Positions 25,858-34,620 are shown, counted from the stretch's first letter. The stretch is DNA of 36,803 bases from Verrucomicrobiota bacterium (GCA_030747605.1 JASLKL010000007.1:1-36803); one strand, 5' to 3'. Notes: generated by a model from the letters alone, not told the origin. Numbers and translations: made by a program.

Positions 25858-28604
25858 TACTTCGTTCTATTTTTCTTATTGTCGATAATAATGAAACCAA
25901 GTAATCCGAATCCACTCAGTATTGATGCGAGACTTACGTAAAGCCAAGTGGCGGGGGGTTGGAATCGAAAGACTATATTGTGTTGTCCAGGTTTCAGCTG
26001 AACACCGCGCATAACGAAATTGCATCGAAGTAGTTCTGCGGGTTGTCCGTCCACGCTGACGTTCCAATGTGGTGACCAATGGTCGTTAAGCATCAGAACA
26101 GCTTCGGTGGTCACATTAGCAGTGAGCTGGATTTCTTTTGGCTTATATTCCTTGATTATAACACTTCCGGCTGCTTGGCCAGGTGCGGCTGTAGATGGAG
26201 CTATTTGTGAGTTTATGATTGCAGTGGAGTGGGGATCGAATTCTCGACTGGCCAAAGTTTCCAATGTAGCTGAATTGTTAGTTTGAACCTGCCAATGACT
26301 ATATAGCTTGGCTCTAGGCAGGGCTCCATCAAAGTGAATTAGGCAATATGGTCCTGCTGGATTGAATTGTGTGGTCAAATCCTCATAAACGGGAGAGTTC
26401 GGGTTGCGTGCATCTGGACGCAGTCCAATCAAGAAAGAGTTGGTAGATGTGAAGCGACCTTTTTTTGGGTCAAATTGTTGATTAAAAAAAGCCAAGTCAT
26501 TTGTTTTTCCAAGAATCCATCGTGTGTTGGTTAACTCCCAGCGTCGGCCTGCCAGGTAGTGTGTATTGGTGTCGCCTGTTATGGTAAATCTTCGCTCGAA
26601 TGCTTCATGATCTGCAGACATCCGGGGTGCTTGCACGATATCGATTGATTGAATGTTGTTATACAGGAACTGATGCTGTAGCCATTCGATTCCATAGAGC
26701 CGGCCTAGGTCTCCGCTTGGTAAAGGTGATATGGTGACGCGTCCCTTGTGGGGTAATTGGCTGAGTCGATCAATCAAAGGGTTCTTGTTGTTATACTTAT
26801 ACTTGTAATCATCGTATTGTATCCAAGGTAAATTGGCTCGTGTAAGGTCGACAATGATTAGCAAAGCCAGCCCGATTAAAAAGGGAGAAGCCGCCTTCGT
26901 CCTGAGTATCTTGGCTATCAAAAACACACTAATGACTAAAAAAATCGAGGTAATGATAAGCTCTTTTCTCCCAAATGAAGCCATGGTTAACGCTTCTTCC
27001 AAGGGAAAACCTTGGCCGGCAATATGTTGTGCTAGCAGTTTTTTGGCAGAACTTAAAATTAGGCTAAATAGCAAAATGATACTCGCAACAATGGATGATC
27101 CAATAATCCATTTTCGAATCAACTTGGAGTTTTCTTTTGTCTCTAGTTTGGCGAGGCGAATTAATCCTTCGACACCGTAACCGCATAGAATAATCAACGC
27201 AAAGTGCATCGGGTGAAGGAACTTGATCGTATTTCGCATAGTGTTGAAAAACGGCATTTGATAGATGAACTGATAAAAAATTGCATGTCTTCCAAAAGCT
27301 AAAAGTAGTGATGACAAAGCAATGAATCCCCAAAAAAGTATCATTCGGCGTTCTGTTCCCGAATAGAGTGAAGTGCGTTTATTGAGTGCGAAAAGGGTTG
27401 CCCAAATCGCAAGTAAAAATACAACTATCCCGACGTATTCACCTGATCCAGAGTGGCGTTGCAAAAAACGTCCCTTATTTTGCACAAGACTCATTAACTG
27501 TGTTGCTTGATTGACGGAGATATTCATGACTTGGGCAAGTTCACCTGGTAAAACATTACGTTGCCCAAACGCTGCGATTATTTCTTCCACCTCGTTAATC
27601 TGTTCCAAAACCGGATCTTGGCCCATTGATCCCCAGTATCTTCCGCCTTCAAGTGAAATTAGCTTTTCAGAGTCGTAAGAGCTTGGAGTGTCGAGTCGAT
27701 ATCCGTAAAGGCCAGGCACTACGATTCGTAAAGCTTCCATCTTCGGCAGACTCCATTGTGTAAGGAAATTCCATTTCTGTTCTTTTGCGGCTTGTGTGTT
27801 TTCGGTTTGACCATTGGAAGATCCTTGCAGCTGAGTTCCAACAAGCGTGGAAATGGTCTGTGATGATGCTAAGCCGGCAGCGAGTGCTACTACTGCTATC
27901 CCGGCCATCCCGTGGCCAGATGCTCGACCAAGATTTGTTTGCTTCCCGCTTTCAAGCGGTTTGATAACGAAGCCAAATAATATAAATGCTGCAATGTATA
28001 GGCTAAAGAGTGCTCCTATATCATATCCTTCCATCAAGCCAAGTCCGACGCAGATTCCGGCTATTGTAAGGTTTGCCCAGGGGCGTGCTTCTAGAGCGCG
28101 TAGTATGAATGCTCCGGCAAGAAATGTTGTGGCAAAAGTTAGTGAACGTGATGGTAGCCCCCAGCAAGCATATGATACCACTTCCATGTTAAATGCTGCT
28201 GCAATTGCGCCGATAGTACACGCAAGATTACGAAGGCCGAGTGTGCGAAAAAAAAACCAGGCAGATAGCCCTAGAATGATCAGGCAGATGGGCGTACACC
28301 ATTTGAGGTAAAGCACTGAATTTTGAAGCAGCAAGCCTAGCGTCATATATATGCCAGGTGAAGCGCTTGGCTGCTCATAGCCTAGCCAGTTTAAGTCGTG
28401 CCAATAGCCAAAAAAAGTACCGGGCATTTTAATTGCATTGCTACTGATTGATCCTAGAGGGCCGTCGTTCGAGAAGAGGGTCATCGCAGGTTTGGTGCTG
28501 TCCCAAAAAAGAAACAGCGTTACGATAATCAATAGAGTGGCTACACCTCCAAGTGGTTTAATCCAGCCGGAAGTTCGTTCAGTTGTAAGAAACGTTAAAT
28601 TCAC
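25857..28604 (-). CDS. YfhO-family multi-spanning membrane protein (GT-C-like)
   Basis: A 915-residue inner-membrane protein with about a dozen hydrophobic helices in its first 600 residues. A long periplasmic domain follows (about 600-880) and then one last helix. The end shows the YfhO signature: Asn-Asp-His-Trp-Ser-Pro-His-Trp, Val-Asp-Gly-Gln-Pro, and Leu-Lys-Pro-Gly-Gln-His-Asn-Ile-Val-Phe-Arg-Phe. In Gram-positive bacteria YfhO-type proteins act in glycosylation of teichoic or lipoteichoic acids from lipid-linked sugars; here a sugar-transfer role on the outer face of the membrane is inferred. Translation starts with GTG at 28604, eight bases after the glycosyltransferase stop, and the stop overlaps the next ATG by one base. 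Confidence 0.88.
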   Translation of the reverse strand: MNLTFLTTERTSGWIKPLGGVATLLIIVTLFLFWDSTKPAMTLFSNDGPLGSISSNAIKMPGTFFGYWHDLNWLGYEQPSASPGIYMTLGLLLQNSVLYLKWCTPICLIILGLSAWFFFRTLGLRNLACTIGAIAAAFNMEVVSYACWGLPSRSLTFATTFLAGAFILRALEARPWANLTIAGICVGLGLMEGYDIGALFSLYIAAFILFGFVIKPLESGKQTNLGRASGHGMAGIAVVALAAGLASSQTISTLVGTQLQGSSNGQTENTQAAKEQKWNFLTQWSLPKMEALRIVVPGLYGYRLDTPSSYDSEKLISLEGGRYWGSMGQDPVLEQINEVEEIIAAFGQRNVLPGELAQVMNISVNQATQLMSLVQNKGRFLQRHSGSGEYVGIVVFLLAIWATLFALNKRTSLYSGTERRMILFWGFIALSSLLLAFGRHAIFYQFIYQMPFFNTMRNTIKFLHPMHFALIILCGYGVEGLIRLAKLETKENSKLIRKWIIGSSIVASIILLFSLILSSAKKLLAQHIAGQGFPLEEALTMASFGRKELIITSIFLVISVFLIAKILRTKAASPFLIGLALLIIVDLTRANLPWIQYDDYKYKYNNKNPLIDRLSQLPHKGRVTISPLPSGDLGRLYGIEWLQHQFLYNNIQSIDIVQAPRMSADHEAFERRFTITGDTNTHYLAGRRWELTNTRWILGKTNDLAFFNQQFDPKKGRFTSTNSFLIGLRPDARNPNSPVYEDLTTQFNPAGPYCLIHFDGALPRAKLYSHWQVQTNNSATLETLASREFDPHSTAIINSQIAPSTAAPGQAAGSVIIKEYKPKEIQLTANVTTEAVLMLNDHWSPHWNVSVDGQPAELLRCNFVMRGVQLKPGQHNIVFRFQPPATWLYVSLASILSGFGLLGFIIIDNKKNRTK

Positions 28605-28612
28605 TTTTTTAT

Positions 28613-29578
28613 TTATTCCCAGTGCTCTTTCTTGATTGATGAGCCAAAAAAAACATCACGTAGTAACACCGAAATACTTCCAAGGTGCCAGTGTAGCCAG
28701 GGTATTTTAGGTCGAGCTGATTTGTAAATGCGCTGCACATGATCTGGTTTTTCGTCTGCCATCTGCTGCATTTTCACCTTCGATCGTGCAGCGAACATGC
28801 AACGCAGTTTTTGTCTGCGCACCCATCGTGGTAAAGCAGCTTGATCCATCAAATTAAACGCATGCTGGATAGCCTCCCATTCATCTAGCACCCAGCTTTT
28901 GATGTTTTCCTCGTTACGCTTTGTCATGCTGAATGGGTGTCGTCTTATATGCAGTAAAACTTTCGGTACTTCGATACGAGAAGTGCTGGATTTGGCTAGA
29001 TCCGAGTAAAAAATACAATCAGCTGCATGAGGCATGTTGGTTCGGAATCGAACCGGGCAAGTTTGACCAAGTGTCTTGATGAGTGTTCCGCCGAGCATTA
29101 GTGATTTGCATTCACTGTGTTGTGAGAGCAAAGCGTTGGTCGAAATGTTACGCGGAGGAGAAGGACGAGTAGTTGGGCTTTCAATGAGTTTGCCATCTTT
29201 GTCGATAAATGCCGAAAGGCAATAGCTAAAAGACGGTGCTTGGGCATCTTTTAGCGCGTTATACATTTGTTCAATGAATTCGGGGAGCAAGACATCGTCT
29301 GCGCAAATATAGTGTAGAAAGTCGCATTCAGATGCATAGTCTAGCGCTCGATTGAAGTTCTTAAAGAGACCATGGTTTTCATCACTGCGAATAAGTTCGC
29401 ATTTCAGTAATTCATACGATTCCACGAGCTTCGCTGTGTTATCGGTTGAGGCGTCGTCAATTACGATAACGCGATCCGGCTTTAGAGTCTGTGATGCTAG
29501 AGAATCAAGTGTTTCCAGTATAAATCTTTCCCCGTTGTATACTGGGATTACGGATATGATTTGCATCCTGTTGTTCAT
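28613..29578 (-). CDS. Family 2 glycosyltransferase
   Basis: A 321-residue GT-A enzyme. N-terminal Ser-Val-Ile-Pro-Val-Tyr-Asn-Gly (9-16), Val-Ile-Asp-Asp-Ala-Ser-Thr-Asp (39-46) and the metal-binding Ala-Asp-Asp (93-95) are the usual nucleotide-sugar site residues of family 2. The C-terminal third is basic and lacks membrane helices. Its start ATG overlaps the reductase stop by four bases (ATGA). It most likely adds one residue of the glycan whose sugar nucleotide is made by the two upstream enzymes. Linkage and donor unknown. Confidence 0.92.
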   Translation of the reverse strand: MNNRMQIISVIPVYNGERFILETLDSLASQTLKPDRVIVIDDASTDNTAKLVESYELLKCELIRSDENHGLFKNFNRALDYASECDFLHYICADDVLLPEFIEQMYNALKDAQAPSFSYCLSAFIDKDGKLIESPTTRPSPPRNISTNALLSQHSECKSLMLGGTLIKTLGQTCPVRFRTNMPHAADCIFYSDLAKSSTSRIEVPKVLLHIRRHPFSMTKRNEENIKSWVLDEWEAIQHAFNLMDQAALPRWVRRQKLRCMFAARSKVKMQQMADEKPDHVQRIYKSARPKIPWLHWHLGSISVLLRDVFFGSSIKKEHWE

Positions 29579-30429
29579 GATACTTGGGATAGTTCGGTGA
29601 TCATTTCCTCCCAGGTTGGTGCTTGGTATCCAGTGGCATCTTTGAAGCGCTCACCGTTTAGACTTCGATCGCATTCAAATGAATCGTCTGGTTTGATTTT
29701 TCCCTGCCATCCTAGTTTAGCTTGGCAGAGTTTAAGTAAATCGTATTTTGATATTGGCTCACTGGCTACTTGCCAGAGGCCGAAGAGTGATTGATGCTGA
29801 GTCAAGATGCGTTCGACAATCTTAGCCATCTCAATTGTTGTGAAGCCGCTGTATATTGCGCGGGTATAGCCCTTGATGGTTGTCCCATGTTGACTTAGGA
29901 ACCAGCTTAATAAAGATAGGTTTGAATCGATTTCATGGCCTATGACAGATGATCGTATTGTTACGCAATGGCGATCTGTTACTTCGCCCAAGTGCTTTGT
30001 TTTACCATAAAGGTCAGTAGCATCGGCGGGATCATTTTCTGAATAGTTGCCTTTAATCCCAGCGAATACGCAGTCGGTACTGAAGTGGATCAATCGAGTG
30101 CCTAGTGCCTCGCATTGTTTAGCCAAATGATGAGGAAATTCAGCGTTTACTTTCCGAATTTTGCTCTCGTCGTTAGCTTCGTTGATTTGTTTGATGATGC
30201 CGACACAATTAATAACAGCTTCTGGTTTGGCTTTTTCGAGTACTCGGCCGAGCGCATTGCGATCGGTTATATCCCTTACTTGTATTGACGTTGAAGGGTC
30301 AAAAATTTCATGAGATGTGTAATCGGTAACCGGTCGGCGTAGTGTTACCCAAACTTTATGTTTTGTTTGGAGACTTTGCCATAGTTGATGTCCCAACATC
30401 CCGCTGCCTCCAAGGATGAGTAGCCTCAA
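29575..30429 (-). CDS. RmlD-like NDP-sugar 4-ketoreductase
   Basis: A 284-residue extended short-chain dehydrogenase of the RfbD/RmlD family. It has the nucleotide-binding Gly7-Gly-Ser-Gly-Met-Leu-Gly, the active-site Ser-Thr-Asp-Cys-Val-Phe (117-122), and Tyr141-x3-Lys145. RmlD itself reduces dTDP-4-keto-rhamnose, but no RmlA, B or C is present. Two genes upstream is a UDP-GlcNAc 4,6-dehydratase/5-epimerase type enzyme. RmlD homologues such as WbvR reduce that product to UDP-N-acetyl-L-rhamnosamine, so this is the more likely role here. It starts with TTG, overlapping the preceding stop by four bases (TTGA). Reductase family sure, substrate inferred. Confidence 0.9.
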   Translation of the reverse strand: MRLLILGGSGMLGHQLWQSLQTKHKVWVTLRRPVTDYTSHEIFDPSTSIQVRDITDRNALGRVLEKAKPEAVINCVGIIKQINEANDESKIRKVNAEFPHHLAKQCEALGTRLIHFSTDCVFAGIKGNYSENDPADATDLYGKTKHLGEVTDRHCVTIRSSVIGHEIDSNLSLLSWFLSQHGTTIKGYTRAIYSGFTTIEMAKIVERILTQHQSLFGLWQVASEPISKYDLLKLCQAKLGWQGKIKPDDSFECDRSLNGERFKDATGYQAPTWEEMITELSQVS

Positions 30430-31091
30430 GGCTGGTCCCCCTTTTTGTGTATGGCCGGAATGCCGCGTAAGTCCTTAATTGCTACTAGATTGAATGCATG
30501 CTCGGGATTGTCATTAATTCGAAGAAAAAGTGTGAGTAATTCGTCAAAAAAAAGGCATCCCGGGAAATTATATTTTGGCCCTGCCATGTAGCCGCGAAGG
30601 TAACGAGTGCCTGTGGTGCCGTAAACGGTATAGCCGCGGTTTTCGAATTCTTGGATGGTCCATCCTGAACGGTGACGTTGAAACTCGTTTCCAAATTCCG
30701 GACCTTGCGGCACAAATCCATTTGGAGTTTCAAAGATGATATATTTTCGGCTTAATTTTTCGATGCGATCTATAAGTTTTATACCGTCAGTTTTTGGTAG
30801 ATGCTCAATAAGTCCGTACAGTGTTACGAGATCAAATTGAGTATCGATTTTGTCTTTCAAGATGTCTGCATGAATATAGTGATCATGTACGCCGCGTTTT
30901 TTTGCGGTATCGATTGCGTCGATAAATGCATCGAGTCCAGTGGTTTTCAAGTCTGGCCGAAACACTTGAAGATGAGAACTGGTGCCGCATCCAATATCTA
31001 GAGCGGTCTTGATTTCTCCTTTAGCCACAAGTTTTTCTGTGAAATCGGCAGCAGAGTTAGGCCGTAATAGTTGTCGAAGCGGGTTGGCCAT
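30426..31091 (-). CDS. SAM-dependent methyltransferase
   Basis: A 221-residue class I methyltransferase. The SAM motif Ala-Leu-Asp-Ile-Gly-Cys-Gly-Thr is at 30-37, followed by an acidic Gly-Leu-Asp-Ala at the end of the second strand and Leu-Tyr-Gly-Leu-Ile-Glu-His-Leu further on. Part of the polysaccharide operon: 15 bases after the dehydratase gene and overlapping the reductase gene by four bases. The position between two sugar-nucleotide enzymes suggests that it methylates a sugar or glycan. An AAGG lies only a few bases before the ATG, which is tighter than usual. Confidence 0.88.
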   Translation of the reverse strand: MANPLRQLLRPNSAADFTEKLVAKGEIKTALDIGCGTSSHLQVFRPDLKTTGLDAFIDAIDTAKKRGVHDHYIHADILKDKIDTQFDLVTLYGLIEHLPKTDGIKLIDRIEKLSRKYIIFETPNGFVPQGPEFGNEFQRHRSGWTIQEFENRGYTVYGTTGTRYLRGYMAGPKYNFPGCLFFDELLTLFLRINDNPEHAFNLVAIKDLRGIPAIHKKGDQP

Positions 31092-31106
31092 ACGCCTTTT
31101 AATTAG

Positions 31107-32093
31107 TTAGATGTAAAGTTCGATTTCACCCATTTTATCGAGCAACTTTGCAATATCTTCATATTTATTAAGCTGGTGTGTGTTGTTGGAGGTGTATTCA
31201 GATCCGAGCGGCTTATCAGAGTGATGTTTCGGAACATTGTATTCTGGGTGTACTGTGTAAAAAAGTTCTTCATCAGTAATGCGTCGCATCTCGTATTCAT
31301 TGACAAGAGTTTCGTGAAGTTTTTCCCCAGGTCTAATTCCAGACACTTCAATAGGATGATTTTTTCCTTTTTGGCTAAATTTTCTGCGCACTGCATCGGC
31401 AAGTATTTCGATAGTGCAGGCGGGAGCTTTGCGAACAAAAATTTCACCACCGATGGCGTGTTTCATCGCGTGCAATACAAGTCCAACTGACTGGTCAAGT
31501 GTTAGGAGGAACCTTGTCATATCCGGAACTGTAATAGTTATTGGTTTATCACTTTCAATTTGTCTTTTAAATAGTGGTATCACAGAACCGCGACTGCCCA
31601 TAACGTTTCCGTATCTTACGCAGCAAAATTTAGTTTCACTTTCGTTGATGTTCTGGCTGCAAACGATCTTTTCCATCATGGCCTTACTTGTGCCCATTGC
31701 GTTAAGTGGTTTGACTGCCTTGTCTGTGCTAAGGGCAACGAATACTTTTACTCCGGCTGCTTTTGCAGTGCGGCAGGCGTTTTGTGAACCTGCTACGTTT
31801 GTTTTGTAAGCTTCGAAGGGATACGTTTCGCAAGACGGGACGTGTTTGAGTGCAGCTGCGTGGAATACCAGATCTATTCCTGCCATTGATTCCTCCAGCC
31901 GCGCTTCGTCTCGAACATCGCCAATAATGTATTCGAACTGGGGGAATTTTTGTTGCATCTCCCATTGTTTTTTTTCGTCGCGGCTAAAGATTCTAACTAT
32001 AGATGGTGACTGCTTGAGTAGATGCTCGGCGACTCGATTCCCAAAGGAACCAGTGCCGCCGGTGATCAAAATTTTGGATCCGGAGATGTTCAT
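31107..32093 (-). CDS. UDP-GlcNAc 4,6-dehydratase/5-epimerase type enzyme (CapE/WbjB-like)
   Basis: A 328-residue soluble short-chain dehydrogenase of the polysaccharide biosynthesis CapD/FlaA1 group, lacking the membrane part of long CapD proteins. It shows Thr-Gly-Gly-Thr-Gly-Ser-Phe-Gly (11-18), Ser-Arg-Asp-Glu-Lys-Lys (37-42), His-Ala-Ala-Ala-Leu-Lys-His-Val, Leu-Ser-Thr-Asp-Lys-Ala (121-126), and Asn131-x-Met133-Gly-x-x-Lys137. In this last motif Met takes the place of the usual catalytic Tyr, as in CapE/WbjB-type enzymes. These invert C5 while removing water from UDP-GlcNAc, the first step toward UDP-L-FucNAc, L-RhaNAc or L-QuiNAc. It is the first gene of a six-gene - strand operon, and its start faces the secreted-protein gene on the + strand. 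No C2 epimerase is in the window. Confidence 0.92.
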   Translation of the reverse strand: MNISGSKILITGGTGSFGNRVAEHLLKQSPSIVRIFSRDEKKQWEMQQKFPQFEYIIGDVRDEARLEESMAGIDLVFHAAALKHVPSCETYPFEAYKTNVAGSQNACRTAKAAGVKVFVALSTDKAVKPLNAMGTSKAMMEKIVCSQNINESETKFCCVRYGNVMGSRGSVIPLFKRQIESDKPITITVPDMTRFLLTLDQSVGLVLHAMKHAIGGEIFVRKAPACTIEILADAVRRKFSQKGKNHPIEVSGIRPGEKLHETLVNEYEMRRITDEELFYTVHPEYNVPKHHSDKPLGSEYTSNNTHQLNKYEDIAKLLDKMGEIELYI

Positions 32094-32182
32094 GCCTAAC
32101 CGGGCTGAGTTTAGGCTTCTGCTTATAAATTGGCAATGGACAAGACTTGAAAGCTACCAGATCTAAGACTAGTATTTTTCTC

Positions 32183-33043
32183 ATGAAAGCCATAATTGCA
32201 GTGATGATAGGGCTTATGGGGCATATGCTCTTGTACGCTGAGAATGCTGCATCGAAGTCCAAAGAAGCTGTAACTTTAGCAAAGCGCGATCTGGTTGAAT
32301 TGGAATTCGATACTACGGTTGGCCTTGGATATCAGGTATATGTCAAGCAAGGGGAGGCTGACTGGGAACCTCATGGTCAAGTTGTCGAGGGAAATGGTGA
32401 GGCGGTTAGTATTATCTATACAGGTGATGAGTCAGGTGTGGAATTTCGTGTTGATATCGTTGACTTGGTTAAGTCGGATCCCGCTAAATTGCCTGAAGGT
32501 ATCGAGTATAAACTCACGGGAATATATCGCCTCCGAGGTAGCTACAAGGTTTGTGTGGCAAAGGTGGATAATCGTAATCAGGTGCCCCGTACTGCCTACT
32601 TTACTTTGGGTGAAGGGGAGAGAGCCGGAACAATAAAAGTCATGCGTATTGATTCCGAAAAAGGTCTAACCGAAATTGAGGCTCATGGTGTTGCTTTATC
32701 TTTGAGCTTTAGTGGAAATGCCTATACGACCAATACGTCCGTTCCGTTGGTAGCACCAACAATCCCTCAAGTGCCTGCTGGTAGGCCGACGGTTGTTGAA
32801 GGCCCGCCAAAGGGGAAAGTGTTTATGGGTAATAATGATCCCTACTATAAGGAGGCGCAAAAGAAAGCCTATACCAATCGTTATTCGATTTTAGATAAAT
32901 CTAGTGTGAGATCTATTAATCGACATGTTCGTAGTAAGCCACAGTCCATTTTCACACCTCGCATTTCGTCTCAGAGCCACTTGCCTCAAATATATATTCT
33001 TCCAAAGGCTCGCGCTCAAACTTATAGAGCACCCCGCAGATAA
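32183..33043 (+). CDS. Secreted protein with Verrucomicrobial beta module and possible PilP/GspC-like segment
   Basis: A 286-residue protein if started at ATG 32183, where a signal peptide begins at once (hydrophobic core to about residue 18, Ala-Glu-Asn-Ala). An in-frame TTG at 32147 would add 12 residues; neither start has a ribosome binding site. Residues about 36-92 resemble the short module at the ends of two other proteins here (Leu-Glu-Phe...Gly-Tyr-Gln-Val...Trp-Glu-Pro...Phe-Arg-Val). Residues about 108-178 run Leu-Thr-Gly-Ile-Tyr...Tyr-Phe-Thr-Leu-Gly-Glu-Gly-Glu...Ile-Lys-Val-Met-Arg-Ile-Asp...Leu-Ser-Leu-Ser-Phe. This is similar in plan to the periplasmic domain of PilP/GspC proteins in type IV pilus and type II secretion systems. 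The last 80 residues are basic and low in complexity. Transcribed away from the polysaccharide operon. Function not established. Confidence 0.75.
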   Translation: MKAIIAVMIGLMGHMLLYAENAASKSKEAVTLAKRDLVELEFDTTVGLGYQVYVKQGEADWEPHGQVVEGNGEAVSIIYTGDESGVEFRVDIVDLVKSDPAKLPEGIEYKLTGIYRLRGSYKVCVAKVDNRNQVPRTAYFTLGEGERAGTIKVMRIDSEKGLTEIEAHGVALSLSFSGNAYTTNTSVPLVAPTIPQVPAGRPTVVEGPPKGKVFMGNNDPYYKEAQKKAYTNRYSILDKSSVRSINRHVRSKPQSIFTPRISSQSHLPQIYILPKARAQTYRAPRR

Positions 33044-33062
33044 GCTTAATAATTATTATACT

Positions 33063-33140
33063 ATGATTGCTTTTTTAACTGGAGCGCTAGTGTTGCTTAT
33101 CGGAATCGGTGTTGGATTATATATTTCAAAGAAAAGTTAG
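33063..33140 (+). CDS. Candidate 25-residue single-span membrane peptide
   Basis: A short frame starting with ATG at 33063, 19 bases after the stop of the secreted-protein gene. It encodes a hydrophobic helix of about 20 residues (Leu-Val-Leu-Leu-Ile-Gly-Ile-Gly-Val-Gly-Leu) followed by a Lys-Lys-Ser tail, the form of small bacterial membrane proteins. There is no ribosome binding site, and 25 codons can arise by chance. The clean helix plus positive tail and its position in the transcript are the only support. Confidence 0.35.
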   Translation: MIAFLTGALVLLIGIGVGLYISKKS

Positions 33141-33225
33141 GTTCCGTATGGTGTCTACATTTATAGAGCACTGCCCTATTTGGGTTTTGCTTGTAAATTA
33201 AAGGGCTGAATGAGGCTGAAATACC

Positions 33226-34620
33226 TTAATTATTCAGTTCATCCAATAGTTTTTGGTGGATATTGTCGAAGCCACCATTGCTTAGAACGCAGAGGATATC
33301 GCCGGGCTGAGTTTGAGGAATAATGTGACTTACAATGTCGTCGGCCGTTGGAAGGTAATACGCTTCGGTGCTTTTGGCTCGAATATCTTCCATCAGTTGT
33401 TCGGCGTTTAACCTTTCTTCTGGAGGAACCTGATCCAATCGAGCGACTTCAGCTACTAGTACATGTTTAGCAAAGCTTAGTGCATCTGCTAGTTCTGTTT
33501 GAAAATGATTGCGACGTGTTGTGTTGCTTCGAGGCTCAAAGATCGCCCATATGCGACGATCTGGGAACCGTCGGCCAAGTGCCTTGAGCGTTTCACGAAT
33601 AGCGGTTGGGTGGTGCGCAAAGTCGTCTATAACTGTGATCCCTTTAACTTCTCCTCGGATTTCCATGCGCCTCCGTATGCCTTTGAATGAGTCGAATCCA
33701 GTCTGGATTTGTGCATCGCTCAATCCCGTATAGCGTGCCATCAGAAGGGCTGCTAGTGCATTACGAACATTAAGTTCACCTATCATTGGAATCCGGAATT
33801 CGGATCTTCCAAGTCGAAAGCTGGATCCGTTTTCGTCGTACAATAATTTGTCTGCTTGTTCTTCGCACTCGTTACTTAGGCCAAAACGACGCACAGGACA
33901 GTGGCCGATATTAATAAGTGGCCGGAGGTTTGATTCATCACCATTGGCGAGGAGTAGTCCATTTCGAGGTACAATGTTAATCAGTCGTTGGAAAGAAGTC
34001 TGAATTTCATTCAGGCTACTAAAAATGTCTGCATGGTCGAACTCTAGATTATTTATAACGACCGCCTCAGGTAGGTAATGAACAAACTTGCTACGCTTGT
34101 CAAAGAATGCTGTGTCGTATTCATCACCTTCAAGCACGAACCAATCACTTTCGGTAAAGCGTGCCCCTTGCCCAAGATTGTTGGGAATGCCTCCAATAAG
34201 GAAACTGGGATTAAGGCCATTGTGTTCAAGTATCCAGGCTAGTAGCGAAGCTGTAGTAGTTTTGCCGTGGGTGCCCGAGACAACCAGTGATCGTTTTCCA
34301 TGAAGAAAGTGGTGCTTTAGTAATTCCGGAAGTGAGCAGTAGGATAGTTTCTGTTCAAGCGTAAGTTCCACCTCGAGGTTTCCACGAGAAATCGCATTTC
34401 CGATGACGACTAGATCTGGTTTATGAGCCAGATTATCTTCACTAAATGGGCGGGCCTCAATGTCACGCCCTTTTAGGAATGTTGACATTGGGGGATAGAT
34501 TCCTTGATCTGACCCAGAGACGATATACCCGCGTTCTTTGAGTGCTGCTGCCACCGAAGCCATTGCGGTGCCGCAGATGCCGACAAAGTGTATGGATCGT
34601 GCCTCGTTGATGGCTGGCAT
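33226..34620 (-). CDS. mpl: UDP-N-acetylmuramate:L-alanyl-gamma-D-glutamyl-meso-diaminopimelate ligase
   Basis: A 464-residue Mur-ligase family enzyme that reattaches recycled murein tripeptide to UDP-MurNAc in the cytoplasm. The N-terminal Rossmann domain begins His-Phe-Val-Gly-Ile-Cys-Gly-Thr-Ala-Met (11-20), the ATP-binding loop is Ser-Gly-Thr-His-Gly-Lys-Thr-Thr (115-122), and Gly-Asp-Glu-Tyr-Asp-Thr-Ala-Phe-Phe-Asp-Lys-Arg-Ser-Lys (165-178) is typical of Mpl rather than MurC. The third domain continues to residue 464 without a break. The ATG shares one base with the stop of the dehydrogenase gene upstream (TAATG), so the two are probably co-translated. This implies that the organism makes and recycles meso-diaminopimelate peptidoglycan. 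Confidence 0.95.
   Translation of the reverse strand: MPAINEARSIHFVGICGTAMASVAAALKERGYIVSGSDQGIYPPMSTFLKGRDIEARPFSEDNLAHKPDLVVIGNAISRGNLEVELTLEQKLSYCSLPELLKHHFLHGKRSLVVSGTHGKTTTASLLAWILEHNGLNPSFLIGGIPNNLGQGARFTESDWFVLEGDEYDTAFFDKRSKFVHYLPEAVVINNLEFDHADIFSSLNEIQTSFQRLINIVPRNGLLLANGDESNLRPLINIGHCPVRRFGLSNECEEQADKLLYDENGSSFRLGRSEFRIPMIGELNVRNALAALLMARYTGLSDAQIQTGFDSFKGIRRRMEIRGEVKGITVIDDFAHHPTAIRETLKALGRRFPDRRIWAIFEPRSNTTRRNHFQTELADALSFAKHVLVAEVARLDQVPPEERLNAEQLMEDIRAKSTEAYYLPTADDIVSHIIPQTQPGDILCVLSNGGFDNIHQKLLDELNN

Noticed and set aside
27847-28311. A 154-codon frame on the + strand opposite the YfhO-type gene
   Set aside because: It lies wholly inside a well-supported gene on the other strand and shows no recognisable domain or ribosome binding site. 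The same applies to other opposite-strand frames, such as those at 1487-1801 and 3179-3541.
32094-32182. Divergent promoter between the polysaccharide operon and the secreted-protein gene
   Set aside because: A promoter must lie here by gene order, but no -35/-10 pair with proper spacing could be picked with confidence.
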